Shown here: piece by piece, positions 57,115 through 64,000 of the stretch
How positions within the stretch are numbered: position 1 is the first letter of the stretch
Layout of the letters: the number at the start of each line of letters is the position of its first letter
The notes under the pieces: generated by a model
The model's input: the letters and a program-made list of their open reading frames with translations, nothing else
The model's database searches: none
What the model was told of the DNA's origin: nothing
NCBI GenBank assembly: GCA_021555075.1
Contig: JAKGBX010000002.1
Span: forward strand, 305,001-369,000
DNA from: Rhodobacteraceae bacterium LMO-JJ12
Lineage (GTDB): Bacteria; Pseudomonadota; Alphaproteobacteria; Rhodobacterales; Rhodobacteraceae
Reading direction: 5' to 3'
DNA: 64,000 nucleotides
Translations under genes and position numbers: made by a program

Positions 57115-59672
57115 CACAGAACCCCCGGTGCAAGGCCGATCACCGCGCCGGCAACCAGCACGGTCAGGCACAGGAAATGCCAGAACAGCGTGATGTTCCA
57201 CAGGTCCGCATCATGGCGCGGCGTCAGCTTGCCGGTCAGGCTGCCCGCCAGGCAATAAAGCTGCATGATGATGCCGACCAGCGCATGGGCCACGACCCAG
57301 ATCATCAGCGCCCAGATGATCGCCGGATAGACATGGCTGGACGGCTCAAGTTGCTGCACCGACAGGATCAGCGCCGCACAGCCCCCCGCCGCCAGCAAGG
57401 GCGCGCCAACCAGCGCACCGCGCGCCGCGCCCAGGCGCCCCGCGCCATTCCAGTGCCGCGCGCCCAGCGTCAGCGCCCAGGACAGGGCCAGCGCCGCCAC
57501 TGCAAGGCCCACAAGCACCGGGGCGGCATGCACTGCGCCTTCGGGCGGGAAATCCGACTTTGCAGTCCAGTAGAAAAAGAACCCGAACACGACGCTGGCG
57601 AATGCGGTGGCATCGCCCAGCATGGTGATCCAGACCGCCCACCAGCCGACCGCCTTTGGCCCCGAGGCATAGGTCGGCAGAGACAGTCCCAGCCCGGCAT
57701 CGCGCATGCCATGTTCCGGCGGGCGGGCGGTGGACGTCCAAAGCCAGTAGAGGATGCACACCACTGCGAAGGCACCCGAGACGATAGCGGACACGTACAT
57801 ATGGAACGTCGGAAAGATGAACGCGCCGCCGGTAAAACCAGCCGCCCAAAGCGTGATCCATGTGGGGCCGGTCACCCGCTGGGCCAGTTCGGGGCTGGCA
57901 TCGATCACGCTGGTCACCAGCGTTTCACGGTGGCCATGCGGGCTGTCGGGCAGGTAGTAGCGCCCCGCATCCATCCGCTCGACCAGCTTGGGGTCGTCCC
58001 AGAGCGGATAACGCGACGTGATATGCGGGATCGACCGTGCGCCCCAGAATTCTGCCGGAACGTTATGGCTCCACTCCAGCGTGCCGGCATCCCACGGGTT
58101 GCGCGGCACCTGTTTCTGGTCACCCTTGGGGCGCAGAAGGTCCCAGACGAACACGGCGAACCCGGCGGCAATGACAAAGGCGCCAAGGGTGGAAATCATG
58201 TTCAGCAAGCCCCAGCCCGCCGCCTCGGGGTAGGTGAACACCCGCCTGGGCATGCCCAGCAGGCCGGTCAGATGCATCGGCAGGAACGTCACGTTGAACC
58301 CGGTAAAGATCAGCCAGAAGGCCCAGCGGCCCAGACGTTCGCTCAGCATTTTCTTGCGGATGAAGGGGAAGAAGTAATAGACCCCCGCGATCACCGGAAA
58401 CACCATGCCGCCGAACAGCGTGTAATGCAGATGCGCCACGATGAAATAGGTGTCATGCACCTGCCAGTTGAACGGCGCGATCGCCAGCATCACGCCGGTC
58501 AGCCCGCCGGCGATGAAAATCGCCAGTGCGCCTGCGATCCACAGCATCGGCAGGCTCATCTTCACCCGACCGACAATCAGCGTCGCGGCAAAGGCGAACA
58601 GCTGGATTCCGGTAGGAATCACCACCGCCTCGCTTGCCGCCGAAAAGAACCCCAGCGAAATGTTGGGCAGCCCCGTGGTGAACATGTGATGCACCCACAA
58701 CCCGAAGGACAGGAATCCAGTGCCGACGGCGCTCAGCACGATCCACGAATAGCCGACGATGGGCCGTCGCGCGACGGTGGGGATCACCATGGCGGCGATG
58801 GCGATGGAGGGCAGGAAGACGATGTAAACCTCGGGATGACCGAAGATCCAGAACAGGTGTTGCCACAGCATCGGGTCGCCGCCGCGCGTGGGGTCAAAGA
58901 ACGGCCAGTCAAAACTGCGCTCGAGCTCGAAGAGGAAATCACCCGCGATCAGCGGCGGAAAGGCGAACAGGATCATTCCGCCCACCACCAGCACATACCA
59001 CGCATAAAGCGGCATGATGTTGACGCGCATCCCCGGCGGGCGGCATTTCAGGACACCGACAATCAACTCGACCGCAGCGGCAATCGACGCGATCTCGATG
59101 AAGCTTAGGCCCAGCAGCCAGATATCGCTGCCCGGTCCCTCGTCCTGGGTAGCCAGGGGTGGATACATGAACCACCCGGCGGTGGGGGCCGCGTCGAACA
59201 GCAGCGAGCCCATGACAAAGACGCCGCCGATGACGAAACACCAGAACCCGAAGGCCGACAGGCGCGGGAACGGCATGTCGCGCCCGCCCAGAAACGCCGG
59301 CAGGATCAGGATCGCGATGGCCTCGAACATCGGCACCGCAAAGAGGAACATCATCGCCGAGCCGTGCATGGTGAAGAACTGGTTGAACCGGTCGGCCGAG
59401 ATCAGATCGTTCCCAGGCACCGCCAGCTGCACCCGCATCAGCAACGCCAGGATCCCCGCCAGCAGCATGAAGCCGAAGGCGGTCAGCGCGTACCACAGCC
59501 CGACCTCGGAGTTGTTAACGGCGGTGAAGTAGCGCCAGCCTTTCGGCGGCTCCCACGCCGCGCGCAACTCTGCCGCAGTGCGGTCCTGTTCGTCCTGCGG
59601 CACGGGTTCGGCCAGCATCGCCTCGGTTGGCGGATAGGGGCCGCTGGGGCCGGTCTGTGTGGTGTCGCTCAT
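57114..59672 (-). CDS. Cytochrome c oxidase subunits I+III fusion (caa3)
   Basis: Residues ~1-550 are subunit I: haem a ligand in FFTMHGSAMMF, the GHPEVYIVFLP motif (Cu-B His, Tyr and proton-channel Glu), HH in WVHHMFTTG, and HDTYFIVAHLHYTLFGG. From ~620 a subunit III part follows, with its helices (WWAVWITMLGDATAFASVVF, HVYPAIIWALMIWVVAHALV). The K-channel Lys normally in PTGIKVF is Gln here (IPTGIQLFAF). The 852-aa fusion reduces O2 and pumps protons at the inner membrane. Neighbours are subunit II with a cytochrome c domain, CtaG and cytochromes c, so this is a caa3-type terminal oxidase. Confidence 0.92.
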   Translation of the reverse strand: MSDTTQTGPSGPYPPTEAMLAEPVPQDEQDRTAAELRAAWEPPKGWRYFTAVNNSEVGLWYALTAFGFMLLAGILALLMRVQLAVPGNDLISADRFNQFFTMHGSAMMFLFAVPMFEAIAILILPAFLGGRDMPFPRLSAFGFWCFVIGGVFVMGSLLFDAAPTAGWFMYPPLATQDEGPGSDIWLLGLSFIEIASIAAAVELIVGVLKCRPPGMRVNIMPLYAWYVLVVGGMILFAFPPLIAGDFLFELERSFDWPFFDPTRGGDPMLWQHLFWIFGHPEVYIVFLPSIAIAAMVIPTVARRPIVGYSWIVLSAVGTGFLSFGLWVHHMFTTGLPNISLGFFSAASEAVVIPTGIQLFAFAATLIVGRVKMSLPMLWIAGALAIFIAGGLTGVMLAIAPFNWQVHDTYFIVAHLHYTLFGGMVFPVIAGVYYFFPFIRKKMLSERLGRWAFWLIFTGFNVTFLPMHLTGLLGMPRRVFTYPEAAGWGLLNMISTLGAFVIAAGFAVFVWDLLRPKGDQKQVPRNPWDAGTLEWSHNVPAEFWGARSIPHITSRYPLWDDPKLVERMDAGRYYLPDSPHGHRETLVTSVIDASPELAQRVTGPTWITLWAAGFTGGAFIFPTFHMYVSAIVSGAFAVVCILYWLWTSTARPPEHGMRDAGLGLSLPTYASGPKAVGWWAVWITMLGDATAFASVVFGFFFYWTAKSDFPPEGAVHAAPVLVGLAVAALALSWALTLGARHWNGAGRLGAARGALVGAPLLAAGGCAALILSVQQLEPSSHVYPAIIWALMIWVVAHALVGIIMQLYCLAGSLTGKLTPRHDADLWNITLFWHFLCLTVLVAGAVIGLAPGVL

Positions 59673-60691
59673 TCCAGCCCCTTCAAAAATTGCGCCAGAT
59701 CGGACAGGTCGGCGGTGCTCAGATGGTCATAGCCGGGCATCTCCACCTCGGGCTTGATCGCGCCGGTATGCGTCACCCACTGCTCGAAATCCGCCAGTGT
59801 GGTGCCCAGCGTGCCGGCACCGAGGCTGAGGCGGCTGCCTACATGGGTCAGGTCCGGCCCCACCGCGCCGCGCGCATCGGTGCCGCGCACTGCATGACAG
59901 GCGCCGCAGCCCTCGCGCGCAAATACCCGCGCGCCGCGTTCGGCGGCTTCGGTTTTCGGTGCGGTGGCGGGGGCGGCCTGCGCCTGCAACCAGTCGGCGA
60001 AATCGTCGGGCGGCATCGCCACCACCTCAAACGCCATCAGCGCATGGCTGGCACCGCAGAACTCGGCGCATTGCCCGCGCCAGCTGCCCGGCGCTTCCGG
60101 CAACAGCGACATGCGGGTTTCGCGGCCCGGAAACATGTCCATCTTGCCCCCGAGGCCCGGAATCCAGAAAGAATGAATGACCCGTGCAGATTCCAGCACG
60201 ATCTCGCTGCGCCGACCTGCCGGCAGGCGGATTTCGTTGGCCGCGACAATGGGAGCGTCGGCCCTCTCGGGCCAGTATTCCACCCGCCACCACCATTGCT
60301 CGCCCGTCACCCGCAGCGTCAGCCCTTCGCCCGGCGCGCGCTGGTCGGGCATGATCGACAGCCCATAGGTCAGCAGCGCGCCCAGAACCACGGTGGGGAA
60401 AACCACGCCGCCGCCGACGATCAGCCCGTTGGCAAACCGGCGCGACATCGCCGCGCGGTTGATCCGGGTGACATAAAAGAACAACCCGTTGACCAGCAGC
60501 CACAGGACAACCGCGCCGACCAGCATGACCCAGAACAGATCGCCCAGCACCCGCGCATCGGCCCCGCCCGGCGACAGCACCGATTGCCGCCCGTCGCAAC
60601 CGGCAAGGATCACCGGCACGAACAGCACCATACCCCGACCTGCGCTTCCCGGCGAACGGGCGGTGTGGTGTCCGTGGGTGGTGCGTTTCAT
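59669..60691 (-). CDS. Cytochrome c oxidase subunit II with fused cytochrome c (caa3)
   Basis: A lipobox-like LAGC (~32) and two membrane helices precede the Cu-A domain (HSFWIPGLGGKMDMFPGRET and QCAEFCGASHALMAFEV with both Cys, His and Met). A class I cytochrome c domain lies at the C-terminus (GCGACHAV, then MPGYDHLS). It takes electrons from soluble or membrane cytochromes c and passes them to subunit I. Stop overlaps the subunit I start by 4 bases. The three-haem cytochrome at 60729 is upstream, 37 bases away. Confidence 0.92.
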   Translation of the reverse strand: MKRTTHGHHTARSPGSAGRGMVLFVPVILAGCDGRQSVLSPGGADARVLGDLFWVMLVGAVVLWLLVNGLFFYVTRINRAAMSRRFANGLIVGGGVVFPTVVLGALLTYGLSIMPDQRAPGEGLTLRVTGEQWWWRVEYWPERADAPIVAANEIRLPAGRRSEIVLESARVIHSFWIPGLGGKMDMFPGRETRMSLLPEAPGSWRGQCAEFCGASHALMAFEVVAMPPDDFADWLQAQAAPATAPKTEAAERGARVFAREGCGACHAVRGTDARGAVGPDLTHVGSRLSLGAGTLGTTLADFEQWVTHTGAIKPEVEMPGYDHLSTADLSDLAQFLKGLE

Positions 60692-60728
60692 TGACCCTCA
60701 TTGCCGTGATTGCGGGCGCTGTGCTGCG

Positions 60729-62009
60729 TCAGCCCGGTGTGTCCGTGACCGCCTCGACCGACAGCGCCTGTTCGTGACCACCCCATCGCTGGCGCAGATA
60801 ATTGACCAGCGCGGTCAGCTCTGCATCGTTCAGCCTGTCCTTGAAGGCGGGCATTTCCTGCATTCGCTGGTACCCGGTCAGGTGGCGCGCCGGAATTCCT
60901 TCGCGGATGATGCGCACGAGGTTGAGCGGATTGTCGAACATGGTGCTGGTATTGCTGCGCAGAGGAACCGAGCCATAGGGCTGTCCTTCACCGTTTGCAC
61001 CATGACACCCGGCGCAAAGGCCAAGGTAATGGTTGTGACCCTCGGCGTTCTGCGCGATGGCCTCGGGGCGCGGTTCAGGCGACGTTGGCGCGGGCGCGTC
61101 TTGCATCAGATAGGTGGCGACAGCCGCGATATCCTCGGGCGTCATGTATTTCGTCGAATGGCTGAGCACCGGGAACATGCGGAAGGTCATCACCCCCTGC
61201 GGCGACAGGCCCTGGCCAAGGAAACGCTCCAGATCCTGCGTGTTCCACCCCCGTCGCGCCAGACCGGCAGGCGTGATGTCGGGGGCCAGCGCATCCTCGA
61301 TCACATTGCCCTGGAGGTGTGCATCGGCCTTGCGGGCATAGGCCAGGTTGCGCGGCGTATGGCATTCGCTGCAATGGCCCAGCACCTCGACCAGATACCG
61401 CCCCCGGGCCAATTGATCCTCCTGCGGCGCAGTGATGCCGTGAACCGGCTGGTCCGGCGGATCGGGACGATAGATCAGGTTCCAGAACGCCAGCAGCGGG
61501 CGCAGGTTGAACGGAAAGATCAGTTCGGCCGGCCGGTTGGGCCGCTCGACCGGTTCCTGCGCCATCAGCCAGACCCAGAGCGCATCGTTGTCGGCGCGCG
61601 AGATCGCGTGATACGAGGTATAGGGCATCGCCGGATACAGGTGCGAGCCGCCCGGCGCGATGCCGTAAACCATCACGCGATACAGATCGTCGGCGCTGTA
61701 TCCGCTGATGCCATGATCGCGCGACGGGGTGATGTTGCTGCCATAGATCGTGCCGAACGGCGTTTCCATCGGCGTGCCGCCCGCCAGCGACAGCCCGTCG
61801 GGCGATTTGTGACAGGCCACGCAATCGCCGGTGCGCGCCACATACTCCCCGGCTTGCGCCATCTCGGCGCGTTCCTCGGCGGACAGGTTTGCCAGATCGC
61901 GGCTGGCGGGCGGGATTTCGCCGGGGCCGGTGAAGGCGACATAGACGATCACCGCCGCCACAACGACAAATGCCAGCAGACCGGCGAGGATCAGCAGTGC
62001 CCGCCTCAT
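60729..62009 (-). CDS. Three-haem cytochrome c subunit of a dehydrogenase
   Basis: The 426-aa protein has one N-terminal helix (LLILAGLLAFVVVAAVIVYV) and three sites CVACH, CSECH and CAGCH, the layout of the AdhB-type cytochrome subunits of membrane-bound alcohol or aldehyde dehydrogenases. The segments GISGYSADDLYRVMVYGIAP and MPYTSYHAISRADNDALW are typical of that family. It overlaps the 2Fe-2S subunit gene by 4 bases, so it should take electrons from the molybdenum enzyme and pass them to the caa3 oxidase downstream. Confidence 0.9.
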   Translation of the reverse strand: MRRALLILAGLLAFVVVAAVIVYVAFTGPGEIPPASRDLANLSAEERAEMAQAGEYVARTGDCVACHKSPDGLSLAGGTPMETPFGTIYGSNITPSRDHGISGYSADDLYRVMVYGIAPGGSHLYPAMPYTSYHAISRADNDALWVWLMAQEPVERPNRPAELIFPFNLRPLLAFWNLIYRPDPPDQPVHGITAPQEDQLARGRYLVEVLGHCSECHTPRNLAYARKADAHLQGNVIEDALAPDITPAGLARRGWNTQDLERFLGQGLSPQGVMTFRMFPVLSHSTKYMTPEDIAAVATYLMQDAPAPTSPEPRPEAIAQNAEGHNHYLGLCAGCHGANGEGQPYGSVPLRSNTSTMFDNPLNLVRIIREGIPARHLTGYQRMQEMPAFKDRLNDAELTALVNYLRQRWGGHEQALSVEAVTDTPG

Positions 62010-62575
62010 GTGGCGGTGTCGCTTGCCGCGACCTCCCCAGTGGTCAGACCGGGCGTGTTCAGGATCACGTCGCGCGTCGCCTTAAGGTATCGCACATAGC
62101 CGGTGCAGCGGCAGATGTTGTCGTTCAGCGCCTCCAGCACGACATCCTCGACATCCTCGCGCGCAACCGGCCCGGCTTCCAGCCGTTCGACCAATGCAGT
62201 GGCGGCGGCCACGAAACCGGGGGTGCAATAGCTGCATTGAAACGAGAAATGATCCAGAAACGCTTGTTGCACTGGCAAAAGCTGCGTCACGTTGCCCTGT
62301 TCGTCGCGGGTTGCATGTCCCTCAACGGTGCGAAAACTGCGCCCGTTGGCCCAGGCCACGCCGGTGATGCAGGTGGGCACGACCTCCGGTCCGCCGGGCG
62401 CGTCGTGGATGACCGCGCAGGCGTGGCAGACCCCCTGACCGCAGCCATAGCGCGTGCCGGTCAAGTTCAGGTATTCCTGTAGATATTCGAGCAACATTAA
62501 ATCTTCGGGGAGATCGACGGGGTCGGTGTCCTTTCCGTTGATCCGCATCGTGACGGACAGCATGCGATCGCTCAT
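62006..62575 (-). CDS. 2Fe-2S small subunit of a molybdenum dehydrogenase
   Basis: A 189-aa protein with the plant-ferredoxin-type cluster (GCGQGVCHACAVIHD) and the second cluster domain (FQCSYCTPGFVAAATALVER, then NDNICRCTGYVRYLKA). This is the small subunit of xanthine/aldehyde oxidase-type enzymes (isoquinoline oxidoreductase IorA group). It moves electrons from the molybdopterin to the cytochrome subunit. ATGA overlap with the large subunit gene and a 4-base overlap with the cytochrome gene show one enzyme. Confidence 0.92.
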   Translation of the reverse strand: MSDRMLSVTMRINGKDTDPVDLPEDLMLLEYLQEYLNLTGTRYGCGQGVCHACAVIHDAPGGPEVVPTCITGVAWANGRSFRTVEGHATRDEQGNVTQLLPVQQAFLDHFSFQCSYCTPGFVAAATALVERLEAGPVAREDVEDVVLEALNDNICRCTGYVRYLKATRDVILNTPGLTTGEVAASDTAT

Positions 62576-64000
62576 GACAGGGCCTCCTTGATCCGGTCGG
62601 GCGTCAGCGGCGTTTCATGGAACCGCACCCCGATTGCGTCGTGAACCGCGTTGCAGACCGCCGATACCACGGGGATCATCACCACCTCGGCGATGCCCTT
62701 GGGCGGGTCCGTCGCTGACAGGGGTGCTATGACATCGCCTGTCTGCGACCAGACGGCGACATCGCTGGCGCGGGGCAAACGGTAGCGGTTAAAATTCCAT
62801 GTGCCGTTTCCGGGGCCGTCCTCATACAGCGGCATTTCCTCGTAAAGCGCGTGGCCGATCCCCATCGCGATCCCGCCCTGCAACTGTCCCGAGACAAGTT
62901 CGGGAACGATCATGTTGCCACATTCCATCCAGGATTTGTGCGACAGGATCTGCACCTCGCCCGAACCGGTGTTGACCGACAGTTCCACGATCGTGGCGAC
63001 CGGCGCGTAATAGACCACGGAAGCATTGTTGCGTTGCACCGGCGGGTAGGTCACTTTTGTCCGCGGCTGAAAGGCATATCCAGCGTCGCTCATCCGGGCT
63101 TTTTTCGCAGCGGTCGCGCCATCGCCCCATTTTACCGAAAGGGCATCAATGGCCCCCGTGACAGCGATGCCGTCCACGTCGAATTCGCCAGTTGCCCATG
63201 CCCAGCGGTTGAAGGTGTGAATCGTGACGCCGGTGATCAGCCCTTTTTCATGGACGCGTTTCGCAAGGTCAGCAAAACTCAGCGGTTGCAATCCGCTTGC
63301 CACCAGATGCCCGTCGCGCCATTCGGCCTGATCGCGGCGTATGGCCAGTGGACCGGCCTGACCGCCGCCGATGCCCTCCTGCCAGATGCTAAGTGCGGCC
63401 TGCCACAAGCCGAGGTCAAACAGCAGGCGCGCGGCCTCGCTTGTGGCATGGCTAAAGTAATAAGCGGAGTTCGACGCGCTGCGCGGAGATGTGATGCGCG
63501 GCACCCAATGGGGATCTTGCTCTGCCTCGTCCTGATCCGCTTGCGACATGGTATAGGGTTCGTTGTTGCTGGTCAGGGGCAGGCTTGGCCAGTCGATCAC
63601 CGCGAAATCGACACGGTCGGCATAACGACCCAGATGTCGCTCGGTCATCAGCATCTGCGACGTGGTCGACCCGCAGCCGATTTCCGACGCAACGTGCCGC
63701 ATATGCAATTCGCCCTCGGGCGTGATCTCCAACTGGACCAGCGCCGCCTCGGCCCCGGTGCCATAATCTTTTTGCACGCAGGACACGCCGACACCATGGC
63801 GATAGCCGGGATTGTCGGCCTCGAACTGTCGTTTGCGCTCGGCCCGCCCGGTCCAGAGCGGATCGGCCTCGGCCGCGTCCAGCAATTCGCCGGCGCGCAT
63901 GGTCCCCGCAGGGATTGCGCCCTGGGTATTTTTCATGCCGCTGTGCATCAGATTGCGCCGGCGCAACTCGATGGGGTCGAGTCCCAGATCCTCCGCCACC
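62572..64000 (-). CDS. Molybdopterin large subunit of aldehyde/xanthine-type dehydrogenase, C-terminal part
   Basis: The frame is open to the window end, so the N-terminal part (which usually holds a Tat signal and the first molybdopterin-binding domain) is missing. The visible ~475 residues have the family segments LDPIELRRRNLM, SEIGCGSTTSQMLMTERHLG, ATSEAARLL, the GIAMGIGHALYEEMPLYEDG region and, near the end, PKGIAEVVMIPVVSAVCNAV with the catalytic Glu. It oxidises aldehydes or N-heterocycles; the substrate cannot be told. First gene in view of the operon reaching exoD. Confidence 0.88.
   Translation of the reverse strand, partial: VAEDLGLDPIELRRRNLMHSGMKNTQGAIPAGTMRAGELLDAAEADPLWTGRAERKRQFEADNPGYRHGVGVSCVQKDYGTGAEAALVQLEITPEGELHMRHVASEIGCGSTTSQMLMTERHLGRYADRVDFAVIDWPSLPLTSNNEPYTMSQADQDEAEQDPHWVPRITSPRSASNSAYYFSHATSEAARLLFDLGLWQAALSIWQEGIGGGQAGPLAIRRDQAEWRDGHLVASGLQPLSFADLAKRVHEKGLITGVTIHTFNRWAWATGEFDVDGIAVTGAIDALSVKWGDGATAAKKARMSDAGYAFQPRTKVTYPPVQRNNASVVYYAPVATIVELSVNTGSGEVQILSHKSWMECGNMIVPELVSGQLQGGIAMGIGHALYEEMPLYEDGPGNGTWNFNRYRLPRASDVAVWSQTGDVIAPLSATDPPKGIAEVVMIPVVSAVCNAVHDAIGVRFHETPLTPDRIKEALS

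Noticed and set aside
57093-59108. 671-codon plus-strand frame over the oxidase subunit I-III gene
   Set aside because: Antisense shadow with low-complexity Arg/His/Gln sequence; the minus-strand gene has all oxidase motifs.
60489-62099. 536-codon plus-strand frame over subunit II and the cytochrome gene
   Set aside because: Spans two certain minus-strand genes and matches nothing.

Overview
The window looks like a chromosomal or large-replicon segment of an alphaproteobacterium of the Rhodobacteraceae (Roseobacter-type). The signs are the style of the 23S and 5S rRNA, an initiator tRNA placed downstream of the 5S, and high-GC genes packed into operons with 1-8 base overlaps. Most of it (about 11-53 kb) is a very large metal-resistance island, mainly for copper. 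It is flanked on the left by rRNA/tRNA sequence with a decayed integrative element, and on the right by a respiratory operon.

Layout. 1-426: 3' part of an outer-membrane lipid A deacylase (PagL type). 451-4238: 23S rRNA lacking its first ~540 bases, 5S rRNA, a glycosyltransferase gene and tRNA-fMet. 4195-7800: remnants of an element inserted at the tRNA 3' end (broken serine recombinase, 48-aa partner ORF, hypothetical genes, HsdM scrap). 7814-10962: an Mrp/NifU-type Fe-S pair, both frame-disrupted, a DUF924 scrap and an unknown membrane protein. 11126-14328: Zn/Cd-type P-ATPase with a separate HMA protein and a divergent LysR regulator. 14453-25790: two-component system, CopA, CopZ, a broken DUF305 gene, cytochrome c, a cupredoxin-CusF fusion, multicopper oxidase and a TolC-type channel. 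26538-30736: a leftward operon with Lgt, an APC permease and a TVP38 protein. 30839-35766: DUF302, a Met-rich EF-hand protein, a second two-component system and a beta-propeller protein. 36039-43752: CcmFGHI, an L,D-transpeptidase, a ScsB/DsbD-like protein and small proteins. 43939-53339: second L,D-transpeptidase, cytochromes c, second multicopper oxidase, ScsC-like DsbA protein, CopZ, a disrupted CopA, CueR, a broken K+ channel, DUF305 and a glutaredoxin-MauE fusion. 53643-54071: IS3-type transposase remnant. 54138-64000: ExoD, cytochromes c, a caa3-type oxidase (subunit II, fused I+III, CtaG) and a molybdenum aldehyde/xanthine-type dehydrogenase cut by the window end.

How it works together. 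Cytoplasmic Cu(I) would be bound by CopZ and pumped out by CopA. In the periplasm, multicopper oxidases, cupredoxin/CusF, DUF305 and small cytochromes c would oxidise, bind or relay it. Five promoter-like sites share one MerR/CueR architecture (TTGACC followed by a dyad centred about 13 bases from the start of the box) and lie before the main gene blocks; a cueR gene sits at 50710. The most interesting idea is that the island also carries spare copies of envelope processes that copper harms: cytochrome c haem ligation (CcmFGHI without CcmABCDE), L,D-transpeptidation (two enzymes), thiol-redox control (ScsB/ScsC) and lipoprotein maturation (Lgt).

Caution. Several genes carry single-base frameshifts or stop codons, and the 23S gene is fused to an unrelated gene. 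Some of these may be assembly or sequencing faults rather than biology.
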